NCBI GenBank assembly: GCA_021791055.1 | Contig: JAJYXI010000028.1 | Coordinates: forward strand, 46,908-110,907 | Reading direction: 5' to 3' | Origin: Nitrospirota bacterium | GTDB taxonomy: Bacteria; Nitrospirota; Thermodesulfovibrionia; Thermodesulfovibrionales; Dissulfurispiraceae | Length of the DNA stretch: 64,000 nucleotides | In this document: positions 8,082 to 17,156 of the stretch, in pieces | Numbering within the stretch: position 1 is the stretch's first letter | How the letters are laid out: every line of letters begins with the position of its first letter | Program-made: the position numbers and the translations under genes | The notes under the pieces: generated by a model | Seen by the model: only the letters and a program-made list of their open reading frames with translations | What the model was told of the DNA's origin: nothing | Databases searched by the model: none

Positions 8082-9164
8082 TTATTTATTCTGTTTATTA
8101 ACTATCTTATTTATTGCTTCTTTAACTATTTCGCTAACCGTCTTCTTTATCAGCTCTCCATCATGATAAAAATTTATTGTGCTGGCATCGTTTACAAGGC
8201 TGCTTATATCCTCCGAAAGGCTCTTCTCTCCCAGGATTCCGACAACCCATGCGGTATGTCCCCTGACAGAAGGATTGCTGTCCTTTATCATTAGCTGCAA
8301 ATCTTTTAATATAAATTTAACAAGGTCCGGCCTGACAGAAGCTATCCGCCCCATTGCCCATATTACGCCAGCCCTGAACATCTCTTCATCACGGAAAGAC
8401 CATACTATGGGAATAATATCGCTGAATTCATCGGGATTGTTTCTGATTATCTCACCCAGCATCTCTGCAGCGCTCCAGCCGATACCGCCTGACTCCTCTC
8501 CCATAGACCATAACAGCCTTCTTATCGTATCCCTGATAACATCGATTCTGCCTCTGGCCTGCCCAATGGAAAATTCGCCTGCCACTACCCCCATAGCCTC
8601 TATAGCCCTCCAGCTTATGACATCATCTTTGTCATATGCCAGAGAGATAATGCGCCTTATCACGCCTTTATCATTCTTTGCTATCTCTGCAATTTCATTA
8701 TACGAGCGGGTCTTCAGAAGATCCCCGATTCTGCCCTTCAAATCACCCTTTTTATTCGTCTGCCCTGTCTCTACAGCTATTTTTGAATTCATGTCATTAT
8801 AAGCCTTTGTCTCAATGCCCTGAGATTGTATCATAGCAGGCCCCTCGAGCTTTACGAAAACAAGCCTTCCCCCCGCTTCACCCATGCCTGTTGAATAAAG
8901 CCTCATATGGTTTTTAAAGTCATACTCCATATCCTCGGCCTGATAATCCACACCTTCTCCGATAAGGTCTATATCCCAGTCTCCCTTTGCCATTGCGAGT
9001 GCCTCCATGTAAGCCTCGCCGGTGTTATGACCTGTAGGGTCGCACACATAAACTGCACCGCAGTCGCATTTCCCGCTTAGCACTTCACCAAACTCCGTCC
9101 TCGTTTCCTCTGGACGGGCAACATAACGCCCGCAAAACGGACATTCAGGCGGATACTTGTTCAT
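8082..9164 (-). CDS. DVU0298-family HEAT-repeat protein
   Basis: A 360-residue soluble protein. The N-terminus CPFCGRYVA...GKCDCGAVYVC looks like a zinc ribbon. The rest (residues about 140-340) consists of HEAT/armadillo-like helical repeats with phrases such as SWRAIEAMG, GWSAAEMLGEI and VIWAMGRIA. It resembles the DVU0298 family, which is largely confined to organisms that reduce sulfate. Its ATG lies one base after the dsrN stop, so the two are co-transcribed. Function unknown; a scaffold or maturation factor for the sirohaem/DsrAB pathway is inference from location. Confidence 0.75.
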   Translation of the reverse strand: MNKYPPECPFCGRYVARPEETRTEFGEVLSGKCDCGAVYVCDPTGHNTGEAYMEALAMAKGDWDIDLIGEGVDYQAEDMEYDFKNHMRLYSTGMGEAGGRLVFVKLEGPAMIQSQGIETKAYNDMNSKIAVETGQTNKKGDLKGRIGDLLKTRSYNEIAEIAKNDKGVIRRIISLAYDKDDVISWRAIEAMGVVAGEFSIGQARGRIDVIRDTIRRLLWSMGEESGGIGWSAAEMLGEIIRNNPDEFSDIIPIVWSFRDEEMFRAGVIWAMGRIASVRPDLVKFILKDLQLMIKDSNPSVRGHTAWVVGILGEKSLSEDISSLVNDASTINFYHDGELIKKTVSEIVKEAINKIVNKQNK

Positions 9165-9165
9165 T

Positions 9166-10569
9166 TTATTTTCTAAACTCCTTTGCCTTATTTATGAGCC
9201 CTCTCACCCATTCTTCTGCACCGAGAGCATGGATGTGTGTATATGTGGCAAAAACATTTTTATAACAAATTCCATCCGTCTTATCCTTTATTCCATGTCC
9301 CCTCTTCATTCTAAAGGCTGTATAAACCTCCCCTTGCCCCCCCTTGATAAGGGGAGAAGGAGGGGGAGTGGCAACAGCCGAATAATGAAATTCATGACCG
9401 TGAAGCACGGTTCCAACGGGATAAAAGGGATTCTCACGCTCGACCTCGACAATGGTATATCCGTGGGCCTGGGGCTTGCTTTTCATCTCAAATATGATGG
9501 GGAAAATACCCACCATGGGATATTTCTTGTCATCGACTATAATGGAGTCACCCAGGAACATGAGCCCTCCGCATTCAGCATAAATGGGGAGTCCGTTTCC
9601 CGCTGCACTGCGCACTGAATCTCTGAAGCTCATATTCTCTGCAAGCCTTAATGCATTTGTCTCAGGAAAGCCACCTCCTATGTAAAGGGCATCAATATCG
9701 GGCAGGCTGCTGTCTGAAAGGGCATTTATCTCCACAATCTCAGCACCGTTCTTTTCCAGTTCCTCAATGTTTTCAGGATAATAAAACTGGAATGCCGAAT
9801 CCCTGATGACGCCGATCCTTACAGTAATCCCCCCATTCCCCCCTTTAATAAAGGGGGGTAAGGGGGGATTTAATGGCTCTGCCTGCATTGCGATATTCAG
9901 GATTTTGTCAAGGTCGAGGTATTTCCTTGCAATCTCTTCCACGAATGAGATTGCATTTTCTGTATCATGATGCTCATGGTATGGTGTTAAGCCCATATGG
10001 CGCTCCGGGAATTCGCCCGAATGCAATCTCGGTATGGCGCCGAGCACAGGCAACGAGCAATATTTTTCTATGGATGCACGCACCACCGATTCATGGCGAC
10101 TGCCCGCCACCTGATTCAAAACAACTCCCTTTATATTCACATCCTTGTCGAGATTCATGCAGCCCAGTACTACGGCTGCGGATGTCCTTGTCATCTTTGT
10201 ACAGTCAACAATCAGTATGACAGGTGATTTTAAGAGTTTTGCGAGCTCTGCAGTGCTGTATGAGCCTTCTATATCCATACCGTCATACAGACCCCTGTTG
10301 CCCTCTATAATTGCTATATCGCCTCTAAAATGGGAAATAAAGGAATCCAGCACCTTTTCCTTTGAGATAAGGAAGGGGTCGAGGTTGTAACATGGATTTT
10401 TAGCAGCAATGGACATCCATCCTGCGTCTATGAAGTCAGGCCCCTTTTTAAATGGAATGACCTTCAGCCCTTTCTGTGACCTTAATGCTGCAATTACGCC
10501 GAGGGAGAGGGTTGTTTTTCCGCTTCCGCCCCTGACGCCGGCAATAACCAATCGGGGGTAATTATTCAT
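9166..10569 (-). CDS. dsrN: DsrN, sirohaem/cobyrinate amidase (CbiA-like)
   Basis: A 467-residue glutamine-dependent amidotransferase of the cobyrinic acid a,c-diamide synthase family. The P-loop AGVRGGSGKTTLS and DUGLYDGMD-type switch (EGNRGLYDGMD) are near the N-terminus. The glutaminase domain has catalytic Cys in YAECGGLMFLG and His in LHGHEFHYS. In dsr clusters this family (DsrN) is credited with amidating sirohaem to sirohaem amide. Two low-complexity inserts of the PP-x-PPL-x-KGG type, at about residues 233-247 and near residue 410, come from in-frame palindromic elements (see repeats). It forms a two-gene operon with the DVU0298-like gene. Confidence 0.85.
   Translation of the reverse strand: MNNYPRLVIAGVRGGSGKTTLSLGVIAALRSQKGLKVIPFKKGPDFIDAGWMSIAAKNPCYNLDPFLISKEKVLDSFISHFRGDIAIIEGNRGLYDGMDIEGSYSTAELAKLLKSPVILIVDCTKMTRTSAAVVLGCMNLDKDVNIKGVVLNQVAGSRHESVVRASIEKYCSLPVLGAIPRLHSGEFPERHMGLTPYHEHHDTENAISFVEEIARKYLDLDKILNIAMQAEPLNPPLPPFIKGGNGGITVRIGVIRDSAFQFYYPENIEELEKNGAEIVEINALSDSSLPDIDALYIGGGFPETNALRLAENMSFRDSVRSAAGNGLPIYAECGGLMFLGDSIIVDDKKYPMVGIFPIIFEMKSKPQAHGYTIVEVERENPFYPVGTVLHGHEFHYSAVATPPPSPLIKGGQGEVYTAFRMKRGHGIKDKTDGICYKNVFATYTHIHALGAEEWVRGLINKAKEFRK
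9330..9371. repeat. Palindromic element family A, copy 1 (in dsrN)
   Basis: CTCCCCTTGCCCCCCCTT is answered by AAGGGGAGAAGGAGGGGGAG across a three-base centre. Read in dsrN it encodes TPPPSPLIKGGQGEV, inside the glutaminase domain just after the HEFHYS histidine motif. It is the same peptide type as the other four copies. Confidence 0.8.
9826..9870. repeat. Palindromic element family A, copy 2 (in dsrN)
   Basis: The longest copy: arms of about 22 bp (AATCCCCCCATTCCCCCC / GGGGGGTAAGGGGGGATT) around TTTAATAAA. In dsrN it encodes NPPLPPFIKGGNGGI in the linker between the P-loop domain and the glutaminase domain, a position where an insert should be tolerated. Confidence 0.85.
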
Positions 10570-10644
10570 AAGTTTTTTTATTATACTCTATAAGACTTAA
10601 AATTAAGTATCGTTTGCTGCGAAACAACTAATCTGTAAAAATAA

Positions 10645-10680
10645 AAAGGCAGCTCCCACTTTTTTGTGGACTGCCTTTAA
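10645..10680 (-). terminator. Terminator downstream of dsrD
   Basis: On the minus strand, AAAGGCAGTCCAC pairs with GTGGGAGCTGCCTTT (one bulge) and is followed by a T-rich run. It separates the dsrABD unit from dsrN, implying that dsrN has its own promoter (a TATAAT lies about 13 bp before its ATG). Confidence 0.65.
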
Positions 10681-10702
10681 AATTGAAATAATAAGTAATC
10701 TA

Positions 10703-10918
10703 TTATTTGGGGGGGATCTCTACAAAACTGCCGCCAAAGTATGTATAAATAAGCTTGCCTTCGTCTATTAAATCTCTTAACGCATCCTTCACCTCATCCC
10801 TTGAAATGCCTGCTTCGGCAGAGATTGTCTTCTGAATATCGCTTGATTTGAGTTTCTTTTTCCCCGTGGACTTTTCTACCAATTCGTAAATCTTTTTCTT
10901 TACTTCTTCCTTTTCCAT
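10703..10918 (-). CDS. dsrD: DsrD, winged-helix activator of DsrAB
   Basis: A 71-residue winged-helix protein (KSSDIQKTISAEAGISRDEVKDALRDLIDEGKL is the HTH/wing core) matching DsrD in size and position just after dsrB. DsrD is restricted mainly to reductive-type dsr loci and is reported to stimulate sulfite reductase activity, so it is the best single indicator of direction here. RBS AAAGGGG precedes the ATG. It is separated from dsrB by a long imperfect hairpin. Confidence 0.92.
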   Translation of the reverse strand: MEKEEVKKKIYELVEKSTGKKKLKSSDIQKTISAEAGISRDEVKDALRDLIDEGKLIYTYFGGSFVEIPPK

Positions 10919-10931
10919 CTTGCACCCCTTT

Positions 10932-10998
10932 CAGTGATTGGTGTCAGTGATTAGTGTCAGTCTGTTTTTTCACTGACACCGTTCACTGACACTGTCAC
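10932..10998. repeat. Long imperfect hairpin between dsrB and dsrD
   Basis: A tandem GTCAGTGATT-type repeat on the left is answered by GTTCACTGACACTGTCAC-type sequence on the right around a T-rich loop; about 26-bp arms with a few mismatches. It fills almost the whole 90-bp spacer between dsrB and dsrD. There is no U-run after it on the minus strand, so it is more likely a processing or stabilising element, or a repeat insertion, than a full terminator. Confidence 0.7.
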
Positions 10999-11008
10999 TA
11001 TTAAATTT

Positions 11009-12079
11009 TTACCACTTAAATGTTGCTGCTGTTCTGAACGTCTCCCTTGCAATAACAAAGTCATCAATGTGCTGGAAGGTGAACGGCAATCCTGTAACCT
11101 TGAAGAACTTCTCCCAGCCTATCCTCTCGATCCATTCGCCGACCCTTTCATGCTTCTTGGCGTCTGCAACATAGGCGTCAAGGATCTTCCTCACTGCTGC
11201 AGTAACCTCAGGCCATCTTGGAGGGTTGTTCTTGATAAAAGGAATGGCCAGCTTTGAGAACTTGGGATTGCTTCTGAGGTTTCCTACCTTACCGCCTACC
11301 ACAATTGCAACACCGTCATACTCGGGGTCGTGAATTTCAATCGGAGGGCACACGGTAAAGCAGTTACCGCAGTACATACATTTATCCGCATTGATCTTCA
11401 CGCTCTTCTTTGAAGGCTCAGGGCTTATTGCGCCTGTAGGACATGCGCCTATTGTTGAAGGGACTTCGCACATGTTCTTAACCTTGTCATGATCAATTGT
11501 CGGAACCTTCCTGTGGATGGCAACAACGGCAATATCGGAGCAATGAACGGCACCGCACATATTAACGCAGCATGCAACAGCCATTCTTACCTTATTCGGC
11601 AAGGTTTTTGTGGTGAAGTAGTCGGCAAACTCATCCATCAATACCTTGACAATGCCCGATGCGTCGGACGCTGCTGAATGGCAGTGAATCCATCCCTGTG
11701 TGTGAACGATATTGCTTATCATGTTGCCGATACCGCCAACCATGTATTTTTTATCTTTGAGCTCTTTCTGTAACGGCTCAAGATTCTTCTCATCGGAGAC
11801 AAGAAACTCCACATTGTTCCTTGTTGTGAATCTGATATAGCCTCCGCAGTATTTCTCGGCAATGGCAGACATATCCCTTATGGTATCTGTGCTGAGGAGT
11901 CTTGGAGATGCTACTCTCACAGACCAAATCTTATCACCGCTGTTTGATACATGCACCATAACGCCGGGATTGATGATCTCATGATATTTCCAGTTTCCAT
12001 AGTTTTTCTGGATTACCGGAGGTAAAAAATCCTTATAATGAGGCGGGCCTATATCTGTTTTTCTCTGTGGTAATGCCAT
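11009..12079 (-). CDS. dsrB: DsrB, dissimilatory sulfite reductase beta subunit
   Basis: A 356-residue sirohaem/[4Fe-4S] protein. The sirohaem-cluster region [14 protein letters not shown] and the inserted ferredoxin domain [13 protein letters not shown] are clear. Length is typical. RBS AAGGAGG precedes the ATG; dsrA ends 33 bp upstream. With DsrA it forms the alpha2beta2 enzyme that reduces sulfite and hands the product sulfur to DsrC. Confidence 0.97.
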   Translation of the reverse strand: MALPQRKTDIGPPHYKDFLPPVIQKNYGNWKYHEIINPGVMVHVSNSGDKIWSVRVASPRLLSTDTIRDMSAIAEKYCGGYIRFTTRNNVEFLVSDEKNLEPLQKELKDKKYMVGGIGNMISNIVHTQGWIHCHSAASDASGIVKVLMDEFADYFTTKTLPNKVRMAVACCVNMCGAVHCSDIAVVAIHRKVPTIDHDKVKNMCEVPSTIGACPTGAISPEPSKKSVKINADKCMYCGNCFTVCPPIEIHDPEYDGVAIVVGGKVGNLRSNPKFSKLAIPFIKNNPPRWPEVTAAVRKILDAYVADAKKHERVGEWIERIGWEKFFKVTGLPFTFQHIDDFVIARETFRTAATFKW

Positions 12080-12112
12080 AACTTTCCTCCTTATATTTAA
12101 TGTTTTTAATGT

Positions 12113-13297
12113 TTATTTCTGCAAATCTGCTTCTGTCCAGAAGAAGAATGGGTCTCTTCTCGGCTCTTTTATCTGCTGAGGCTGAGGCTCAACACCGATA
12201 AACTCGAGGAACTCCCTCATTCCCTTTCTGATAATAAGCTCGCCGATCCTCTCCCTGTTCTTTCCGTACTCATCCCAGAACTCCCACATCTTCCTGATAA
12301 GGTCTTTAAACTCATCATATGGCGGCTCCATCTTTATGAATGGGACGATTACCCATGAGAGTGTTGCACCGATAACAAACGGCGCCTTGCTGCCGATAAG
12401 GATTGTTGCGCCCTTCTCGCCGGTCGGCTTCAATGCCTTTGTCATCTTTGCGATACAGTGCATACACCTTATGCAGTCGGCATCATTAATCTTTAATTCC
12501 TTTCCGTCATAGCTCATGCACTTGCTGGGGCACATATTCACAATCTCTTCCTGAATATTCATGCCCTTCTTTGCATAATTTGCAACCTCTGCCTGATCGA
12601 CTGCTATATTGCCTTTCCATGTGCCTATAATTGAGCAGTCTGCACGGGCGATGGATGCGATACAGTCAACTGCGCATCCTGCTGTCTTGAATTTAAACTT
12701 ATACGGGAATGCAGGCCTGTGCATCTCGTCCTGCCACTCCTGTGTTATGCTGTATGTAATATCGAGAGTATCTATATTTGCCCATTCACACCTTGCAGGG
12801 CCGACGCAGCAGCTTGGCGTCCTCAAAGCAGAGCCTGAACCTCCAAGGTCCCAGCCGCGTGATGAGAACTCTGCAAATATCGGCTCAAGATTTTCGGTGT
12901 TTGTTCCGAGGAGAACAAGGTCTCCGGTAGAGCCGTGAAGGTTTGTAAGACCGCTTCCATATTTATCCCAGATATCGCACATCTCATTAAGGAACTTGGA
13001 TGTGTAGAAAAAACCTGAGATGGAGTTGATTCTCACAGTATGGAAATTTGCAACATTGGGGAATTCATCAGGAAGGGATGAATACCTTCCTATAACACCT
13101 GAACCATAACCGCGAACACCGACTATACCGCCATGCTTCCAGTAACCGCGCTTGTCCCTGTAAGACTTCTCAAGCTGTCCAAGCTCGTCGGCAGCCATAT
13201 CGCTTCTTGCAGCCGCTTTCTTGATTTCTGTTACAAAACTTGGGAATGGACCTTTTTCCAGCTCGTCCAACAGCGGAGTCTCATACTTCTTTGGCAT
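12113..13297 (-). CDS. dsrA: DsrA, dissimilatory sulfite reductase alpha subunit
   Basis: A 394-residue catalytic subunit. Key motifs: TPSCCVGPARCEWA and KTAGCAVDCIASIARADC (sirohaem-[4Fe-4S] ligands) and the ferredoxin insert MCPSKCMSYD...DCIRCMHCIAKM. The track ORF is 16 residues too long; the ATG at 13297 follows a perfect AGAGGAGG and starts MPKKYETPLL, as in other DsrA proteins. First gene of dsrABD, divergent from smc across a 174-bp spacer. Confidence 0.97.
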   Translation of the reverse strand: MPKKYETPLLDELEKGPFPSFVTEIKKAAARSDMAADELGQLEKSYRDKRGYWKHGGIVGVRGYGSGVIGRYSSLPDEFPNVANFHTVRINSISGFFYTSKFLNEMCDIWDKYGSGLTNLHGSTGDLVLLGTNTENLEPIFAEFSSRGWDLGGSGSALRTPSCCVGPARCEWANIDTLDITYSITQEWQDEMHRPAFPYKFKFKTAGCAVDCIASIARADCSIIGTWKGNIAVDQAEVANYAKKGMNIQEEIVNMCPSKCMSYDGKELKINDADCIRCMHCIAKMTKALKPTGEKGATILIGSKAPFVIGATLSWVIVPFIKMEPPYDEFKDLIRKMWEFWDEYGKNRERIGELIIRKGMREFLEFIGVEPQPQQIKEPRRDPFFFWTEADLQK

Positions 13298-13358
13298 AAA
13301 ATCCTCCTCTTTATTTGATTTTGAAAGGCTTAAAAGATTCACCAAAAAGGCAATACAG

Positions 13359-13413
13359 GCTAATATAGAAATATAAAAATCGTCAAATAAAAAAATCTTA
13401 TTACTATATTAGC
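13359..13413. promoter_or_regulatory. Inverted repeat in the dsrA-smc divergent spacer
   Basis: GCTAATATAG (13359-13368) and CTATATTAGC (13404-13413) are perfect 10-bp inverted copies 35 bp apart, in a very AT-rich stretch upstream of dsrA. They could be a looped operator or a binding site pair for a dsr regulator; chance in AT-rich DNA cannot be excluded. Confidence 0.4.
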
Positions 13414-13431
13414 TTTATTTTAAACTTTAGC

Positions 13432-13461
13432 TTGACCGTTTTGATGTCTCCTGCGTAAAAT
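13432..13461 (+). promoter_or_regulatory. Promoter of smc, close to the start codon
   Basis: TTGACC (13432-13437), 18 bp, TAAAAT (13456-13461). The expected transcription start falls only a few bases before the ATG at 13472, so the leader would be almost absent. Confidence 0.5.
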
Positions 13462-13471
13462 GAAGGGTATT

Positions 13472-16400
13472 ATGAAAATCAAACAGATCGAGCTTATCGG
13501 ATTCAAATCCTTTGCTGACAAGACCTTATTTCCTCTCCACAGCGGCATTACATGCATCGTAGGCCCTAACGGCTGCGGAAAGAGCAATGTAGTTGATGCA
13601 TTCAGGTGGGTGCTCGGAGAGCAGAGCGCAAAGAGCCTGCGCGGCGAGAAGATGGAAGAGGTCATATTCCAGGGGTCTGCAACAAAGAAACAAAAGGGGA
13701 TGGCCGAAGTAACGCTTATTTTCTCGCAGTCAAGCCAGACAACGCCAAAGAGCGATACAGGCAATGGAAACGGCTCATCCGAAGAAGGCATATCCGATGA
13801 AATCTATGTATCGAGAAGGCTGTACAGGTCGGGAGAGAGCGAATACCTGTTAAACAAAAAACAGTGCAGGCTGAAGGATATTAAGGATATATTTCTCGAT
13901 ACGGGTCTCGATGTAAAAAGCTATTCCATACTTGATCAGGGCAGGATATCAGAAATAATAAATACAAAACCGATTGACAGAAGATTCCTAATAGAAGAAG
14001 TTGCCGGCGTAATGAAATACAAGGTAAGAAAGGCAGAGGCCCTGTCAAAGCTCGAATCATCAAAACAAAATCTCCAGAGAATAAACGATATCGTATATGA
14101 GGTTAAGCGCCAGATAAACAGTCTCGACAGGCAGGTTAAAAAGGCTGAGAGGTATAAACGACTGATAGGGGAATTGAAAGATGTTGAGCTCAGAACAGCC
14201 AAAAGAGGGCATACAGGGCTCAGCGGTGTTTTAAGCGAGCTTTTATCAGAGATAGAAGAACTGAGGGGAACAGATGCCGCGCAGAGGAGTGAACTTTCAA
14301 CATTAGAGAACTTCATAGAGACAAAGAGGCTTGAGCTTGCAGAAAAAGAAAAGGCCCTCACAGAGCTCGAAAACAGCCTGCACGAAAAAGAGAGGGCAAT
14401 ATCCGACTCCGAAAAACAAATACTCCTGTTAAAAACTAACATAGAAAACAAAAAGGCGGATATAACCCGGCTTACAAACCAGCAGGAGGAGATAAAAACC
14501 AAAAAAGAAGATCTGTCAGGAAAGATTTCAGAACTCGACGATGCCGAAAATGCCCTATTATCCAGCATGGAAAACATATCTATGGAATTGAATGAAAAGA
14601 AAGACTGGGTAGCAGATATCGAAATGAAAATCTCAGACAAAGAATCAGAGATCGAAAACAAAAGAAAAGAGCTGTTCAGGGCATCCGAAAACCTCAGTAA
14701 TAAAAAGAATGAACTGCACAAGCTCCAGTCTTCTCAAGAGACATTGAAATACAGGGAGTCCGTTTCCATAAAGGATATAGAGACCATAAAAACAGGAATC
14801 GAGGAATTAGAAAAGGCCGTTAGAGATGCTGAAGAGTCAATAAAAATCAAAACAGACGAACATCTGAAACTCAAATCTGAAAAAGAAACCATGGCCTCGG
14901 AGATAGTACAATTAAAGGAAGATATTGAAAACAAAAAGGCACTTCTTTCCAAAGAAAGAGAAGACCTTGCCTCAAATATATCGAGACTTAACTCTTTAAA
15001 AGAGATGATAGTAGACAGGTCTCTCATGGATTTTCTGTCTGGAGAGCATGGATATAGGGTTCTGTCTGATATCATAAATGCAGATAAAGACTTCGAAATA
15101 GCCATTGAGGCTGTCCTTTCAGAAAAGATCAATTCCATAGTAGTAGACAAGATTGAAGATATAATGTCAGTAGTAAAAATTGTTAAAGAGAAAAATATCG
15201 GCAGGACGGCAATACTTTATACAGGATTCGGTTATCAGGGGTCACCCCCCCAGCCCCCCCTTAATAAGGGGGGGATTGAAGGGGGGGTATCCGAGCTCCA
15301 AACTCTGAACTCCGAACTCATTTTAGGGAAGGCATCTAACTTCATAACCCTTGAAAATGGCGAAGCGCAAAAGATAGCAGGCACTATGCTTGAGAACACA
15401 TACATTGTGAAAGATTTGCAAAGTGCCATCGAGATTCTAAACTCATCACCCGTCACTCATAACTCTTCAATGATTTTGGTTACCCTCGAGGGTGAGGTTA
15501 TAAACAGCGATGGATGGCTGTTTGCAGGGCACGGGAAAGATATCCTGAAAAGAAAAAGGGAGATAAAAGAACTCCAGAGGACAATTGATGAACAGCAGTC
15601 CGGGATAAAAGAGATAGAGGATGGACTGAATTCCGACAATAATGTTTTAACAAACAAAAAAGAGTCTCTAAAAAATATCGAAGACTCCATTATAGAAATA
15701 GAAAAGAAAATATCCCTCGACAATCACTCCTTGAAAAATCATTGCGACGAACTCGAAAGAAATACGAGACGGCTCACCTTCTTAAGCACAGAGATATCTG
15801 CCATCTCTCAGGAAATAGAGTCCCTCGAAGGTCTCCTGAAGTCAAAAATAGAAGAAATAAACGATTTGGAAAAGGAGAGGAATGAGATAAATGACGGCAT
15901 AACCGCAATACAGGAATCGCTCTCGACAATAAAGGAAAAGTACGAGGAGGCAAGGTCAAACCTTACAGATATGAAGCTCTCCATGGCCTCATACAGGGAG
16001 AAGATAGATGCCCTGAGAAAGGAAAGGGATAACATCAACGATACAATTGCAGAGCTTGAAAACAAAAAGGAACAGGCAATAAAAGAGATTCTGGAGGCAG
16101 ATGGAAAAATAAAGGAGTCCTTTGAAGAGCTACAAAGACTTGAAGAAGAAATAAAATTAATAGTCATAGAGGCTGAAAGAATACAGACAGAGAGGACAAT
16201 CTTAAAGGATACTATTAGTTCAGAGCATCAGGGACTCATCTCAAAGGGCAATGTACTCAGAAATATCAGGGCACAGATAGATGAAATATCCCAACAGCTT
16301 TCAGGGCTTAATTCAAAGGCTGTAGAGAACAGGCTCAGGATAGAGAATATAGAAAACTCGATATCGCAAAAATACGGGCTTGATATAAAAGCCGAGGCAA

Positions 16401-17083
16401 TCGAAGTAGAAGGATTCGATGCCTCTGAAGACGAAAATAAAATCGATGACTTAAACAGCAAGATACGGGATCTCGGGCCCGTAAATCTCGGCACAATCGA
16501 GGAATACGAAGAGCTCAAAACCCGCTATGACTTCCTGACAAAACAGCAGCAGGACTTGACCATGTCTATCGCCGAACTGGAAGAGGCAATAAGCAGGATA
16601 AACACTACAACGAGAAGAAAGCTCCGCGAGGCATATGATGCGCTCAGAACAAAATTCTCAGAGGTCTTTACAATGCTTTTCGGAGGAGGAAAGGCCGATA
16701 TTATTCTTACTGATGAAGAAAATATATTAGATTCAGGCTTGGACATAATAGCCCAGCCCCCAGGCAAAAAACTCCAGAACATAAATCTCCTCTCAGGCGG
16801 AGAAAAGGCGCTTACATCCCTCGCCCTTTTGTTTTCCGGCTTCTTAATAAAGCCAAGCCCACTCTGCATCCTCGACGAGGCAGACGCCCCTCTTGATGAA
16901 TCAAACACAGTAAGATTTGCCAATATGCTAAAAGGACTCTCAAGAGAAACTCAATTCATAGTAATTACGCACAACAGGACAACTATGGAGGTTGCAGACT
17001 ATCTCTACGGCATTACCATGGAAGAGCCGGGGGTATCAAAGGCAATCTCACTGCAATTTGCCGAGGTCGGGAATATCAGTTAA
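13472..17083 (+). CDS. smc: Chromosome segregation ATPase SMC
   Basis: A 1203-residue SMC protein. N-terminal FKSFADKT and Walker A GPNGCGKSN, long coiled coils, a hinge around residues 510-690, then the signature LLSGGEKALTSLALLFS and Walker B PLCILDEADAPLDE. The ATG at 13472 (MKIKQIELIGFKSF) matches family N-termini better than the track's 13460. The hinge carries an odd insert, SPPQPPLNKGGIEGGV, followed by SELQTLNSELIL, and a little later a THNSS stretch. These derive from repeat elements and look non-functional. The gene is divergent from dsrA and shows no operon partner. Confidence 0.95.
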   Translation: MKIKQIELIGFKSFADKTLFPLHSGITCIVGPNGCGKSNVVDAFRWVLGEQSAKSLRGEKMEEVIFQGSATKKQKGMAEVTLIFSQSSQTTPKSDTGNGNGSSEEGISDEIYVSRRLYRSGESEYLLNKKQCRLKDIKDIFLDTGLDVKSYSILDQGRISEIINTKPIDRRFLIEEVAGVMKYKVRKAEALSKLESSKQNLQRINDIVYEVKRQINSLDRQVKKAERYKRLIGELKDVELRTAKRGHTGLSGVLSELLSEIEELRGTDAAQRSELSTLENFIETKRLELAEKEKALTELENSLHEKERAISDSEKQILLLKTNIENKKADITRLTNQQEEIKTKKEDLSGKISELDDAENALLSSMENISMELNEKKDWVADIEMKISDKESEIENKRKELFRASENLSNKKNELHKLQSSQETLKYRESVSIKDIETIKTGIEELEKAVRDAEESIKIKTDEHLKLKSEKETMASEIVQLKEDIENKKALLSKEREDLASNISRLNSLKEMIVDRSLMDFLSGEHGYRVLSDIINADKDFEIAIEAVLSEKINSIVVDKIEDIMSVVKIVKEKNIGRTAILYTGFGYQGSPPQPPLNKGGIEGGVSELQTLNSELILGKASNFITLENGEAQKIAGTMLENTYIVKDLQSAIEILNSSPVTHNSSMILVTLEGEVINSDGWLFAGHGKDILKRKREIKELQRTIDEQQSGIKEIEDGLNSDNNVLTNKKESLKNIEDSIIEIEKKISLDNHSLKNHCDELERNTRRLTFLSTEISAISQEIESLEGLLKSKIEEINDLEKERNEINDGITAIQESLSTIKEKYEEARSNLTDMKLSMASYREKIDALRKERDNINDTIAELENKKEQAIKEILEADGKIKESFEELQRLEEEIKLIVIEAERIQTERTILKDTISSEHQGLISKGNVLRNIRAQIDEISQQLSGLNSKAVENRLRIENIENSISQKYGLDIKAEAIEVEGFDASEDENKIDDLNSKIRDLGPVNLGTIEEYEELKTRYDFLTKQQQDLTMSIAELEEAISRINTTTRRKLREAYDALRTKFSEVFTMLFGGGKADIILTDEENILDSGLDIIAQPPGKKLQNINLLSGGEKALTSLALLFSGFLIKPSPLCILDEADAPLDESNTVRFANMLKGLSRETQFIVITHNRTTMEVADYLYGITMEEPGVSKAISLQFAEVGNIS
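15243..15289. repeat. Palindromic element family A, copy 3 (in smc hinge)
   Basis: CACCCCCCCAGCCCCCCCTT-AAT-AAGGGGGGG... is a long GC-rich palindrome encoding SPPQPPLNKGGIEGGV in the SMC hinge. Directly after it lies a GAACTC-type tandem repeat (15292-15325), so two repeat types are stacked at one site. Confidence 0.85.
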
Positions 17084-17103
17084 GTCGCATCCTACAGAGA
17101 TGA

Positions 17104-17132
17104 TTTACAATTAAACAACTTTGTTTTATACT
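17104..17132 (+). promoter_or_regulatory. Sigma-70-like promoter of the RRM gene
   Basis: TTTACA (17104-17109), 17 bp, TATACT (17127-17132). The predicted leader is about 80 nt, long compared with most genes in this window, and contains a terminator-like hairpin. Confidence 0.6.
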
Positions 17133-17156
17133 ATAGGTAGCTTTTTTAAAGTTAGG

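Noticed and set aside
8179-8802. 207-residue plus-strand ORF opposite the DVU0298-like gene
   Set aside because: Hydrophobic-looking product arises from reading HEAT repeats backwards; no start signal.
13936-16923. Several long minus-strand ORFs opposite smc (Ser/Phe-rich products)
   Set aside because: They are antisense shadows of a clear smc gene, with compositional bias expected from the reverse of Glu/Lys-rich coiled-coil codons, no ribosome sites and no recognisable domains.
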